Part shown: positions 1 to 7,800 of the stretch, piece after piece | Layout: the number at the start of each line of letters is the position of its first letter | How positions within the stretch are numbered: position 1 is the first letter of the stretch | Translations under genes and position numbers: made by a program | The notes under the pieces: generated by a model | The model's input: the letters and a program-made list of their open reading frames with translations, nothing else | Told to the model about the DNA's origin: nothing | Databases searched by the model: none | Assembly: GCA_009841435.1 (NCBI GenBank) | Contig: VXLW01000120.1 | Coordinates: 18,155 to 82,154 of the forward strand | DNA from: Dehalococcoidia bacterium | GTDB lineage: Bacteria > Chloroflexota > Dehalococcoidia > Tepidiformales > Tepidiformaceae | Length of the DNA stretch: 64,000 nt | Direction of reading: 5' to 3'

Positions 1-1
1 G

Positions 2-727
2 GACGCGCGCAACGGGCGTTCGCTGCGCGTCATGGAGAGGCTTGGAATGACTCGCGAGGGCCTCCACCGGAGGGACCAGATCGAGCGAGGAGAACGCGAG
101 ATTGCCCGCTACGCGCTATTGAGGAGCGAGTGGAGTAGCCCTGGTGGAGCTCTGCCCTCCACCGTGCTCCCGTCCGGAGAATACGAGACGACCGATCGCA
201 ACCAGCTCCCCGAGCTGACAACCACACGGCTCGTACTGAGAAGGTTCCGTCCAAGCGATATCGAAGACGTCTATGCCTTTGCGGCCGACCCGGAGTGGAA
301 CCGTTACCTCGGGCTGCCCGAACCCTACTCCCGTCGCGACGCCGAGGAGTTCGTCGCGAAGGCCATGCTGTACGACCCCGAAGCAGTCTCCATGTGGGCA
401 ATTGTCCATGAAGAGCGGTGCTCCGGCAGCATCTACCTGCGCGGGGAGGGTCCCGGCTCTGCGACACTCGGCTACTCCATCGCCAGGCCACTCTGGGGGC
501 GTGGACTGATGACCGAAGCAGCAAGCACAGTGGTCGCCCACGGTTTCGAGGACCGTGGGCTGGCCCGCATCTATGCCTTCGTGATCGTCGGCAACGACCC
601 GTCGGCGCGGGTGCTTGAGAAGGTGGGGATGAAGCGCGAGGGCATCCTCCGCAGCAACCGCCTGGTTCACGGTGATCGCGTTGACGACCTCCTCTACTCC
701 ATCCTTCGAGAGGATTGGCAGGCCTAA
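2..727 (+). CDS. Tandem GNAT N-acetyltransferase (5' partial, two-domain fusion)
   Basis: The reading frame is open from base 2, so the gene starts outside the window. The first ~35 residues (NGRSLRVMERLGM then ALLRSEW) look like the C-terminal end of one GNAT domain. With no intervening stop, a second complete GNAT domain follows from about base 218 (TTTRLVLRRF) with an acetyl-CoA loop-like stretch (PLWGRGLMTEA) and a second 'VLEKVGMKREGILR' ending. This is the RimJ/RimL-like subclass, which acetylates amino groups of proteins or small molecules; the substrate here is unknown. The ATG at 32 is internal to the first domain and is unlikely to be the start. The stop at 727 is 4 nt before the next GNAT, so the two are probably co-transcribed. 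Confidence 0.75.
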   Translation, partial: DARNGRSLRVMERLGMTREGLHRRDQIERGEREIARYALLRSEWSSPGGALPSTVLPSGEYETTDRNQLPELTTTRLVLRRFRPSDIEDVYAFAADPEWNRYLGLPEPYSRRDAEEFVAKAMLYDPEAVSMWAIVHEERCSGSIYLRGEGPGSATLGYSIARPLWGRGLMTEAASTVVAHGFEDRGLARIYAFVIVGNDPSARVLEKVGMKREGILRSNRLVHGDRVDDLLYSILREDWQA

Positions 728-731
728 AGGC

Positions 732-1214
732 ATGGCCGGCCACGCTTCCGTAAGGGAGGTTCGCGACGAGGAGTTGGAAGCGGTCCTGGCCCTGTGGCGA
801 GATGCCTACGGAACGGTAGGTGTGACAGATTCCCTCGGCGATGTCCTGCAGGCGGCGAATGGGGCCACTTCAGTAGTGCTGGTTGCCGAGGAGGAGGGGC
901 GCATCGTCGGGACGGTCATCGGGGGCTTCGACGGCTGGCGGGGCAACATTTACAGGCTGGCAGTGCATCCGGACTACCAGAGGCAGGGAATAGCTCGCAG
1001 GCTGGTCTGTGACCTGGAGGCTCGCCTCGCTGACATGGGGGCGAAGCGAATCACCGCCCTCGTCGAGAGGGACCACCTATGGGCCACGGGCTTCTGGGAT
1101 GCTGTGGGGTACGGTCTCGACGCGGGGATGGGGAGGTACGTGCGCAATCTCCAGAGCACCCCGCCTAGGCGTTGGCTCCCCGGCGAGGATTCGAACCTCG
1201 AACCTAGCGGTTAA
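732..1214 (+). CDS. GNAT family N-acetyltransferase
   Basis: A 160-residue single-domain GNAT. The central acetyl-CoA motif is clear (LAVHPDYQRQGIARRLV, about residues 75-91), followed by a typical 'GFWDAVGY' beta-bulge end. I chose ATG 732 because the domain begins there and it lies 4 nt after the preceding GNAT stop; the frame also extends upstream to 672 inside that gene. The frame has no stop until TAA 1212-1214, which lies inside the antisense tRNA-Asn gene, so the last ~13 residues are encoded by tRNA complement. Substrate unknown. Confidence 0.75.
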   Translation: MAGHASVREVRDEELEAVLALWRDAYGTVGVTDSLGDVLQAANGATSVVLVAEEEGRIVGTVIGGFDGWRGNIYRLAVHPDYQRQGIARRLVCDLEARLADMGAKRITALVERDHLWATGFWDAVGYGLDAGMGRYVRNLQSTPPRRWLPGEDSNLEPSG

Positions 1215-1247
1215 CAGCCGCTCGCTCTACCGTTGAGCTACCGGGGA
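1173..1247 (-). tRNA. tRNA-Asn (anticodon GTT)
   Basis: The minus strand reads a full cloverleaf. The acceptor stem TCCCCGG pairs with CCGGGGA, the D arm is GCTC/GAGC, the anticodon stem AGCGG/CCGCT encloses loop CTGTTAA with anticodon GTT, and the T arm is CGAGG-TTCGAAT-CCTCG. The discriminator is G and CCA is genome-encoded (1173-1175). It converges on, and overlaps by about 42 bp, the 3' end of the upstream GNAT gene. Confidence 0.97.
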
Positions 1248-1333
1248 ACGGGCTCTCAGTTTCCGGCGGGGCGGGGGAACGGGCAACAGGTGAGGGCCGC
1301 CCGATCCGCTCTGCCAGCCCCTATCGGGGGCTC

Positions 1334-1342
1334 TGCTACAGT
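1334..1342 (+). promoter_or_regulatory. Extended -10 promoter, leaderless start of the UbiB-like gene
   Basis: TGC followed by TACAGT ends 6 nt before ATG 1349, so transcription would begin at or next to the start codon. No Shine-Dalgarno sequence lies between them. The same layout recurs before several other genes in the window. Inference from sequence only. Confidence 0.5.
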
Positions 1343-1348
1343 GGATTT

Positions 1349-2686
1349 ATGGCCAGGATTCACACGGGTCTCCAACCCCTTCCCTGGCCCCGACGCATCT
1401 GGCGGTTCCTGCTCGTTGCCTGGAACTTCGTCGTCCTCTACCTGGGATACAAGCGCATCCAGAAGACGCCCGGTCTGAGCGAGGCGGAGCGCAAGGCGCG
1501 CTACCGCGACCAGCACCGCGCGACGGGCGAAAGGCTCTACCGGCTGGCGATCCGGATGCAGGGGCTGCTGATCAAGTCGTGCCAGTTCCTCAGCAGTCGG
1601 GCGGACGTGGCGCCGCCGGAGCTGGTAGCGGTGCTGAGCCGGCTGCAGGATTCGGTGCCGCCACGGTCGTACGAGGAGATTGCGGGGCAGGTGCGGCGGG
1701 AGCTGGGGGCGGCGCCGGAGGAGGCGTTCGCGAGCTTCGAACGCGAGCCGATCGCGGCGGCGTCGCTGGCGCAGGTGCACCGGGCGGTCACGCACGACGG
1801 TCGCGAGGTGGCGGTGAAGGTGCAGTACCCAGGCATCTCGCGGGTGGTGGAGACGGACCTCCGCAGCATCAGCATCCTGATCGAGATCCTGGCGCGTATC
1901 GAGCGGCGCTGGGACTTCCGCATGCTGATCGCGGAGATCGCGGACTACACGCCGCGGGAGCTCGACTTCGTGGCGGAGGGGCGGAGCGCGGAGCGGGTAG
2001 CGCGAGAGCTTTCGCACCGGACGGACGTGCGCGTCCCGGAGATCATCTGGGAGCACACCGAGCGGCGCGTCTTGACGATGGAGTACATCGACGGCATCAA
2101 GATCTCGGCGACGGACGAGCTGGTGGGGGCGGGGATCGACCCGGACGTGGTGGCGCGCATCATGATGGAGGCGTACTGCGAGCAGATCCTCGTGAACGGT
2201 TTCTTCCACGCGGACCCGCACCCGGGGAACCTGCTGGTGCTGCCGGGTCCGGTGGTGGTGTTTCTCGATTTCGGCATGAGCAAGCACCTGCCCGACGACT
2301 TCCGCAAGACCTACAACCTCTTCACGCTGGCCGTCCTGAGCCAGAACGACGCGGGCATGCTGAAGGGATTCCAGGACCTCGGGTTCAAGACCCGGTACGA
2401 CGACCCGGAGATGCTGGTGGCGCTGGGGCGCTCCTTCTTCGAGTCCGCGGGGCCGGAGCAGCGTCCCTACGCCGACGCCGAAGTGATCGGCGAGGTGAAC
2501 GAGCGGCTCGCGCGGCTGCTGTCGGAGAACCCGGTGACGGAGATGCCGCCGGACATCCTGCTGATCCTGCGCGTGCTGGGGCTGATGAGCGGTCTGCAGA
2601 AGCGGCTCGACAGCACGGTGGACGTGGCGGAAACGATCACGCCGTTCGCGGAGGCGCAGATCGCGGGCGAGGCGGCTGGAAGCTAG
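1349..2686 (+). CDS. ABC1/UbiB (AarF)-family atypical protein kinase-like protein
   Basis: A 445-residue member of the ABC1/ADCK/UbiB family. These kinase-like ATPases support isoprenoid-quinone biosynthesis or lipid handling at membranes; the substrate here is not known. Visible elements are a short hydrophobic N-terminus (about 11-30), the family helix motif at 76-79, the Ala-rich loop 'AAASLAQVHRA' in place of a Gly-rich loop, the lysine in 'VAVKVQYPG', catalytic loop 'HADPHPGN' from H287 and metal-binding DFG at 307-309. The signature KxGQ motif reads KSCQ (Gly to Cys at residue 78). It stands alone, with no ubi/men genes nearby. The start is supported by the -10 element just upstream. 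Confidence 0.85.
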   Translation: MARIHTGLQPLPWPRRIWRFLLVAWNFVVLYLGYKRIQKTPGLSEAERKARYRDQHRATGERLYRLAIRMQGLLIKSCQFLSSRADVAPPELVAVLSRLQDSVPPRSYEEIAGQVRRELGAAPEEAFASFEREPIAAASLAQVHRAVTHDGREVAVKVQYPGISRVVETDLRSISILIEILARIERRWDFRMLIAEIADYTPRELDFVAEGRSAERVARELSHRTDVRVPEIIWEHTERRVLTMEYIDGIKISATDELVGAGIDPDVVARIMMEAYCEQILVNGFFHADPHPGNLLVLPGPVVVFLDFGMSKHLPDDFRKTYNLFTLAVLSQNDAGMLKGFQDLGFKTRYDDPEMLVALGRSFFESAGPEQRPYADAEVIGEVNERLARLLSENPVTEMPPDILLILRVLGLMSGLQKRLDSTVDVAETITPFAEAQIAGEAAGS

Positions 2687-2770
2687 CAGGATCCTGCGTG
2701 GCAGGCCGGACAACATGGCATCTGGCTCCCCCAGCAGGTAAAGTTGACTCGAACAACGGAGGCGAGACGA

Positions 2771-3154
2771 ATGGTGTCCAGCGACCCGAGCGTGATCGCA
2801 GACCATGAGAGCCAGGCGCGGGAGTTCCTCGAGAAGGCGCGTGACTACCTGAGCGCCGGCGACCTGCACCAGGCGTCCGAGAAGGGCTGGGGGGCGGCTG
2901 CCCACATGGCGAAGGCCGTGGCAGTCGCCCAGGGGTGGGAGTACGAGACGCACGCCGACTTCAGCGTTGTCCTGAACCAAGCGTGGCAGGCCACCGGCAA
3001 CGATCGCCTGCGAGATCTCCGGGGGATTGCGAACGAATTGCATGGCAATTACTACCGGCGCAAGCGGCACCTGAATGCCGAGGTCATCGAGCAGGACATC
3101 GAGAGCGTGGCGGAACTCATGGCGGCGTTGGTGCCGCTGGCGGGCGAAAGCTAA
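2771..3154 (+). CDS. HEPN/PaREP1-like small helical protein
   Basis: A 127-residue protein predicted to be mostly helical, resembling the PaREP1/PaREP8 and HEPN families: 'AREFLEKARDYLSAGDLHQASEKGWGAA' style opening, then a second helical half with 'NYYRRKRHLN'. HEPN domains often occur in toxins, RNases or nucleotidyltransferase partners. No partner is adjacent and no clear R-x4-6-H RNase motif is certain; 'RRKRH' (about residues 100-104) is the closest. I chose ATG 2771 over the upstream ATG 2744 because GGAGG at 2758-2762 is correctly spaced for it. Family assignment rests on pattern recognition. Confidence 0.6.
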   Translation: MVSSDPSVIADHESQAREFLEKARDYLSAGDLHQASEKGWGAAAHMAKAVAVAQGWEYETHADFSVVLNQAWQATGNDRLRDLRGIANELHGNYYRRKRHLNAEVIEQDIESVAELMAALVPLAGES

Positions 3155-3201
3155 ACATTTCTCGCTAGCGCTATCCCGCCCGATTCGCTAGTCTTGGTTA
3201 G

Positions 3202-3240
3202 CCCTTTAAGGCGGTCCCGAGAGGCTGCCAAGGGAGGAGG
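3202..3240 (+). promoter_or_regulatory. PyrR-binding RNA hairpin overlapping the leader-peptide RBS
   Basis: The core GGTCCCGAGAGGCT (3213-3226) matches the PyrR-binding loop known from Bacillus pyr leaders (A/G-G-UCCNGAGAGGCU). It folds as CCCTT (3202-3206), a TAA bulge on the 5' side, a stem GGCGGTC/GGCTGCC closing loop CCGAGA (3217-3222), then AAGGG (3230-3234). The 3' strand of the lower stem runs into the ribosome-binding site AGGAGG at 3235-3240. PyrR with UMP would be expected to stabilise this hairpin and block translation of the leader ORF. No terminator or T-run follows, so translational control is more likely than attenuation. Confidence 0.85.
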
Positions 3241-3247
3241 CGCCGCC

Positions 3248-3310
3248 ATGAGCGGCTGGCCCTGCGCAGGCCCGAATACCCCCCACCTGACCGAGGCGTT
3301 CCCGCTGTGA
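3248..3310 (+). CDS. pyr operon leader peptide, 20 residues
   Basis: ATG 3248 is preceded by AGGAGG with 7-nt spacing, a strong ribosome-binding site directly beneath the PyrR hairpin. The ORF encodes 20 residues (begins MSGWPCAGPN, ends EAFPL) and stops at TGA 3308-3310, overlapping the pyrR GTG start (3307-3309) as GTGA. pyrR has no good ribosome-binding site of its own, so translational coupling from this ORF is the simplest way to translate it. The peptide sequence itself is probably unimportant. A leader-ORF mechanism has been proposed for the Thermus pyr operon; similarity here is inferred. Confidence 0.65.
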   Translation: MSGWPCAGPNTPHLTEAFPL

Positions 3311-3861
3311 GTCCCGTTGAGTTGCAACGGGGCCAGGAAGTCGCGCGCACGATCCGGCGGCTCGCGCACGAGATCGTCGAGAGCAACGGCGGCGCGGAGG
3401 ACCTGGTGCTGGTGGGGCTGCTGACGCGGGGTGCGCCCCTGGCGGGACGGCTGGCGTCGGCGATCGAGGCGTTCGAGGGCGAGTGCCCGCCGGTCGGGCG
3501 GCTCGACGTGGGGCTGTACCGGGACGACGTGGCCCACCGCGACCCCCCTGCTCCCGTACGCCCCAGCGACATCCCCCTCGGGGTCGACGGCGCCACCGTG
3601 GTGCTCGTCGACGACGTGCTCTACACGGGACGCACGATCCGGGCGGCGATGGACGCAATCATGGACTTCGGGCGGCCGGCGCGGGTGCGCCTGGCGGTGA
3701 TGGTGGACCGCGGCCACCGCGAGCTGCCGATTCGCCCCGACTTCGTTGGCCGCAACATCCCGACGGCGCCCTCGCAAACGGTCGAGGTGCGGTTGGCGGA
3801 AACAGACGGCGAGGACGCGATCTACCTGATGGAGGGAGCCGACAGTCATGGTGAGCATTGA
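3307..3861 (+). CDS. pyrR: Bifunctional pyr operon regulator / uracil phosphoribosyltransferase
   Basis: A 184-residue PyrR, the usual length. It binds pyr mRNA in response to UMP/UTP and can make UMP from uracil and PRPP. The PRPP-binding loop is intact: 'VVLVDDVLYTGRT' with the acidic pair at residues 102-103. The N-terminal 'TIRRLAHEIVE' and 'VGLLTRGAPLA' are typical, as is 'RLAVMVDRGHRELPIRPDFVG'. It starts with GTG overlapping the leader-peptide stop and ends 14 nt inside pyrB. Its own RNA target lies ~75 nt upstream, so it most likely autoregulates the whole operon. Confidence 0.96.
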   Translation: MSPVELQRGQEVARTIRRLAHEIVESNGGAEDLVLVGLLTRGAPLAGRLASAIEAFEGECPPVGRLDVGLYRDDVAHRDPPAPVRPSDIPLGVDGATVVLVDDVLYTGRTIRAAMDAIMDFGRPARVRLAVMVDRGHRELPIRPDFVGRNIPTAPSQTVEVRLAETDGEDAIYLMEGADSHGEH

Positions 3862-4873
3862 ACCGGCCGCCCCGACAGCCACCGAGCCGGAAGAGCAGCA
3901 GGGGCCGGCCGTCACGGAGGACCCCGCCGTCTGGGCGCGGAAGGACCTGCTCGATACGGACACGCTCTCGGCCGAGGAGATCGACCTCGTGCTGGAGACG
4001 GCAGACGCGATGGCGGAAGTGCGGGAGCGGCCCGTGGGCCGGGTGGCGACACTGCGGGGCACGACCGTCGTGACCCTCTTCTACGAGAACAGCACGCGCA
4101 CGCGGGCCAGCTTCGAGATCGCGGCGAAGGCGATGGGCGCCGACGTCATCAACCTCGCGGCGTCGGGGAGCAGCGTCGGCAAGGGGGAGTCGCTGGTCGA
4201 TACGGTGCGGACGATCGAGGCAGTGGGGGCGGACGTGGTGGTGATGCGCCACCCGAACTCGGGGGCGGCGGCGCTGGCAGCGCGGCACACGAGCGCGAGC
4301 GTCGTGAACGGCGGGGACGGGTCGCACGCGCACCCGACGCAGGCGCTGCTCGACCTGTACACGATGCGCCGGCACGTAGGCGAGATCGAGGGTCGCAAGG
4401 TCGTCATCGTGGGCGACATCCTCCACAGCCGCGTGGCGCGCTCGAACCTGTGGGCGCTACAGGCGGCGGGGGCGCAGGTGACGCTCTGCGGTCCAGCAAC
4501 GCTGCTGCCGCAGTCGCTGCGCTCGCTGCCAGGATACGAGGGACCGGGGGGCTGCGAGGTGACGACCGACCTCGAGGGGGCGCTGACGGGCGCGGACGTG
4601 GTGATGGCGCTCCGCATCCAGCGGGAACGGCAGGACCAGGGCCTGCTGCCCTCCCTGCGCGAATACATCCGGCAGTACCAGATCACAGAGGAGCGGCTGG
4701 CGCGGGCGAACGCAGGGGCGCTGGTGATGCACCCCGGCCCAATGAACGAGGGGGTCGAGATCGCGCCCGAGGTGGCGCACGGGTTGCGCTCGGTGGTGGA
4801 GGAGCAGGTCACGAACGGGGTGGCGGTGCGCATGGCCATCCTCTACCTGATGGCGACGGCGAGGCGGCGATGA
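3848..4873 (+). CDS. pyrB: Aspartate carbamoyltransferase catalytic subunit
   Basis: Condenses carbamoyl phosphate and aspartate into carbamoyl aspartate, the committed step of pyrimidine synthesis. At 341 residues it is about 30 longer than usual because of an acidic, Pro/Glu-rich N-terminal extension before 'ARKDLLDTDTLS'. The carbamoyl-phosphate loop STRTR (82-86), 'HPTQ' (from H162) and 'MHPGPMNEGVEI' near the C-terminus are intact. No pyrI regulatory gene is present. The ribosome-binding site GGAGGGAG lies within the end of pyrR, and its stop overlaps pyrC by ATGA. Confidence 0.97.
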   Translation: MVSIEPAAPTATEPEEQQGPAVTEDPAVWARKDLLDTDTLSAEEIDLVLETADAMAEVRERPVGRVATLRGTTVVTLFYENSTRTRASFEIAAKAMGADVINLAASGSSVGKGESLVDTVRTIEAVGADVVVMRHPNSGAAALAARHTSASVVNGGDGSHAHPTQALLDLYTMRRHVGEIEGRKVVIVGDILHSRVARSNLWALQAAGAQVTLCGPATLLPQSLRSLPGYEGPGGCEVTTDLEGALTGADVVMALRIQRERQDQGLLPSLREYIRQYQITEERLARANAGALVMHPGPMNEGVEIAPEVAHGLRSVVEEQVTNGVAVRMAILYLMATARRR

Positions 4874-6192
4874 GGGCATTGCTGATTCGCGGGGGACGGC
4901 TGATCGACCCGGCATCGGGTCGGGACGAGCAGGGCGATGTGCTCATCGAAAACGGTCGCGTGAGCGCGGTCGGGGGCAACCTGTCCGGCGACGGGGCGGA
5001 GGTGGTGGACGCGGCGGGGTGCATCGTGACGCCGGGGTTCATCGACCTGCACGCGCACCTGCGCGAGCCCGGGTTCGAGCAGAAGGGCACGCTGGCAACG
5101 GAGACGGAGGCGGCGCTGCGGGGAGGCTTCACGACAGCGTGCGCGATGCCGAACACGGACCCGGCGCCGGACAGCGCTCCGGCGGTCGAGGGATTCCTGA
5201 AGCTGGTGGCGCAGAAGGCGCGCGTGCGCGTCCTGCCGGTGGGGTCGACGACAGTTGGGCGCAGGGGGGAGCGGCTGGCGGCGCTGAGCGAACTGGCGGA
5301 GGCAGGGTGCGTCGCGCTGAGCGACGACGGCAGCCCGGTTCCCGGCGGCAACCTGATGCGGAACGCGCTCACGCTGGCGGGGGCGCTGGGGCTGGCGGTG
5401 GCGGAGCACTGCGACGAGCCCTCGCTGAGCGGGAAGGGCTCGATGCACGAAGGCGCGGTGAGCGAACGGCTGGGGCTGGAGGGGCAGCCGGCGGCGGCGG
5501 AGACGGTCGCGATAGCCCGAAACATCGAACTCTGCGAGCTTACCGGCGGACGTTTCCACATCATGCACGTGACGACGGCGAGAGGCGTAGAGCAAGTGGC
5601 GCACGCGAAGGAGCGTGGGTTGCCGGTGACGTGCGAGGTCACCCCCAGCCATCTCTTCCTGACCGACGAGGCGGTCGCGGGGAGCGACCTGACTCCCGCC
5701 TATGACACCTCGGCGAAGGTGAACCCGCCACTGCGCACCGAGACGGACCGGCTGGCCCTGCTGGCAGGCGTCAATTCGGGCGTGATCGACGCGATCGCGA
5801 CGGACCACGCGCCGCACGCGCCGGAAGAGAAGCTGCGGGAGTTCGACCACGCGCCGTTCGGCATCAGCTGCGCCGAGACGGCGCTCGCGACGGTTACGAC
5901 GCTCGTGTCGCGCGGGGAGCTTGAGCTGGGCGCGACGCTACGGGCGCTGACGCAGGGACCGGCGGAGACGTTCGCGCTCGATGGCCATGTTCCGGGCATC
6001 GGAACGCTCGCGGTCGGAGCGCCCGGTGACGTGACGGTGTTCAACCCCGAGGAGCGCTGGACGGTCGACCCGGCGGCGTTCGCGTCGAAGGGGAAGAACA
6101 CGCCGCTTGCGGGTCTCGAACTGCAGGGGCGGGTGCGGGCAGTCGTGGTCGGCGGTGAGCTGCGGCATGTGCTGGAGGCGGCGCATGTCTAG
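4870..6192 (+). CDS. pyrC: Dihydroorotase
   Basis: Cyclises carbamoyl aspartate to dihydroorotate. 440 residues, matching class I dihydroorotases of the amidohydrolase superfamily. Zinc ligands are visible as HxH in 'DLHAHLREPG' (H61, H63), further His in 'AEHCDEP' and 'HIMHVT', and the catalytic Asp in 'ATDHAPH' (D312). The start is ATG 4870 overlapping the pyrB stop, and its end overlaps carA by 8 nt. Class I enzymes often associate with PyrB, which fits the tight coupling here. Confidence 0.97.
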   Translation: MRALLIRGGRLIDPASGRDEQGDVLIENGRVSAVGGNLSGDGAEVVDAAGCIVTPGFIDLHAHLREPGFEQKGTLATETEAALRGGFTTACAMPNTDPAPDSAPAVEGFLKLVAQKARVRVLPVGSTTVGRRGERLAALSELAEAGCVALSDDGSPVPGGNLMRNALTLAGALGLAVAEHCDEPSLSGKGSMHEGAVSERLGLEGQPAAAETVAIARNIELCELTGGRFHIMHVTTARGVEQVAHAKERGLPVTCEVTPSHLFLTDEAVAGSDLTPAYDTSAKVNPPLRTETDRLALLAGVNSGVIDAIATDHAPHAPEEKLREFDHAPFGISCAETALATVTTLVSRGELELGATLRALTQGPAETFALDGHVPGIGTLAVGAPGDVTVFNPEERWTVDPAAFASKGKNTPLAGLELQGRVRAVVVGGELRHVLEAAHV

Positions 6193-7351
6193 CGCGAGGC
6201 TGGTGCTCGCCGACGGGAGCGTCTTCGAGGGCCGCGCGGTGGGCGCGACCGGGTCGGTGGGCGGCGAGGTGGTGTTCAACACCTCGATGACGGGCTACCA
6301 GGAGATGCTGACGGACCCCTCCTACGCGGGGCAACTGCTCACGCTGACCTACCCGATGATCGGGAACTACGGGGTCGATACGGCGGTGGAGGAGTCGGGG
6401 CAGATCCAGCCGCGGGGGCTGATCGTGCGCGAGGTGGCGCCGGTCTCGAGCCATCCGCTTTCGACGAGCGACCTCGCGACGTTCCTGGCCGAGCGCGGCG
6501 TGGTCGCCATCGACGGGGTCGACACGCGCGCGATCACGCGGCGCATCCGGCGTCACGGCGTGATGCTGGGCGTGATCACGACGGAGCCGGTCGAGGAGGC
6601 GCAGGAGCGCGTCCGCACGCTCCCCGGGTACGACGGTATCGACTGGGCGTCGCAGGTCTCGACGGGGAAGCAGTACGCCTGGGAGTCGTTCGCGGAGAAG
6701 CACGAGCTCCGGCCTGCCATGGAGTCGCGCTCGAACAAGGCGATCGTGAAGCCTGAGGGAGCGGAGGCGGCGGGGAGTCCGAAGCGAGTCGTGCTCATCG
6801 ACGGCGGGGTGAAGCGCAACATCATGCGTTCGCTCGTCGCGCGAAACTGCGAGGTGACCGTTCTCCCCATCGACGCGAACGCGGAGGAGGTGCTCGCGCT
6901 CAGGCCGGACGGCGTCCTGTGGTCGCCGGGGCCGGGCGACCCGCAGGTGCAGAACGCGCAGGTCGAGGAAACCCGCAAGCTGATCGGGAGGGTTCCCCTG
7001 TTCGGGATCTGCCTGGGCCACCAGGTAATCGCGCGGGCGCTGGGGGCGGGCACGTTCAAGCTGCCGTTCGGGCACCGGGGCGGGAACCACCCCGTTCGCG
7101 ACGAGCGCACGGGCACCGTGACGATCACGGCGCAGAACCACGGCTACGCGGTCGACCCCGAGCATCTGGCGGCATCAGCGGCGGTAAGCCACGTGAACCT
7201 GAACGACGGCACGGTCGAAGGGCTCAGCATGAGTGACGAGCCGGTGATGACCATCCAGTACCACTCGGAAGCCAGTCCGGGGCCACTCGACAGCATGGGG
7301 ATGTTCGACCGCTTCGTGGAGATGATGGACTCGGCAGGAGGCAGGCGATGA
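6185..7351 (+). CDS. carA: Carbamoyl-phosphate synthase small (glutaminase) subunit
   Basis: Hydrolyses glutamine and passes ammonia to CarB for carbamoyl phosphate synthesis. 388 residues. The N-terminal CarA domain begins 'ARLVLADGSVFEG'; the C-terminal class I amidotransferase has 'GPGDPQ', nucleophile Cys276 in 'FGICLGHQ' and the closing His/Glu in 'QYHSEASPGP'. The start is ATG 6185, inside the end of pyrC; an upstream in-frame ATG at 6107 would add residues unrelated to CarA. It is followed by a GNAT and a membrane protein before carB, an unusual separation of the two subunits. Confidence 0.97.
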   Translation: MSSARLVLADGSVFEGRAVGATGSVGGEVVFNTSMTGYQEMLTDPSYAGQLLTLTYPMIGNYGVDTAVEESGQIQPRGLIVREVAPVSSHPLSTSDLATFLAERGVVAIDGVDTRAITRRIRRHGVMLGVITTEPVEEAQERVRTLPGYDGIDWASQVSTGKQYAWESFAEKHELRPAMESRSNKAIVKPEGAEAAGSPKRVVLIDGGVKRNIMRSLVARNCEVTVLPIDANAEEVLALRPDGVLWSPGPGDPQVQNAQVEETRKLIGRVPLFGICLGHQVIARALGAGTFKLPFGHRGGNHPVRDERTGTVTITAQNHGYAVDPEHLAASAAVSHVNLNDGTVEGLSMSDEPVMTIQYHSEASPGPLDSMGMFDRFVEMMDSAGGRR

Positions 7352-7800
7352 CGCGCACCACGGCCATGCGGCAGGCGACAACGGACGACGCGGCTGCCGT
7401 CGCCTCCATCGCGCACGCCCTCCGCGACGAGTCGAACACGAGCCTTCCGCCAAACCTCGACACCGACATGGCACGAGGCTGGCTGTCGCGCATCGGGGAG
7501 CGCGGGGCCGCGGCGATCGCGCTCGATGGGTCGATTCCGGTGGCGTTCGGGATGGTCGAAGCGAGCCCGGACGAGCCGGAGACGGCCGAGCTCGGGGTCT
7601 GGGTGCTGCCCGACCACCGCCAGCGGGGAATCGCCACGCAGCTCGCGGAGGAGCTGCTGGCGCTCGCACGTGAGCGCGGCCTGCGCCGTATCCGCGGGCG
7701 GCTGCCCGAGGGTAACGAGCCCGCGCTCAGCTTCCTCTCTTCCATCGGGGGGATGGTTCCCCTGCGCAACCCCGACATGACGTTCGAGTTGCCCCTTTAG
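7348..7800 (+). CDS. GNAT family N-acetyltransferase inside the pyr operon
   Basis: A 150-residue GNAT with the acetyl-CoA motif 'VWVLPDHRQRGIATQLAEELL' in its second half and an early 'RQATTDDAAAVASIAHALRD'. Its start overlaps the carA stop (ATGA) and its stop abuts the next ATG, so it is translated as part of the pyrimidine operon. The substrate is unknown; its position between carA and carB does not by itself imply a role in pyrimidine synthesis. Confidence 0.85.
   Translation: MTRTTAMRQATTDDAAAVASIAHALRDESNTSLPPNLDTDMARGWLSRIGERGAAAIALDGSIPVAFGMVEASPDEPETAELGVWVLPDHRQRGIATQLAEELLALARERGLRRIRGRLPEGNEPALSFLSSIGGMVPLRNPDMTFELPL

Noticed and set aside
1173..1247. tRNA-linked mobile element
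   Set aside because: No integrase, att duplication or phage genes lie on either side within the window.
2685..2699. GCAGGATCCTGC palindrome after the UbiB-like gene
   Set aside because: Only four pairs around a 4-nt centre and no T-run; not a convincing terminator.
1256..3070. 604-residue minus-strand ORF opposite the UbiB-like gene
   Set aside because: Arg/His/Leu-rich shadow of a high-GC gene, with no domain and no RBS; the plus-strand protein has clear motifs.
3256..3272. Possible attenuator hairpin in the pyr leader (GGCC...GGCC)
   Set aside because: Short, inside the leader ORF and without a T-run; translational control fits better.
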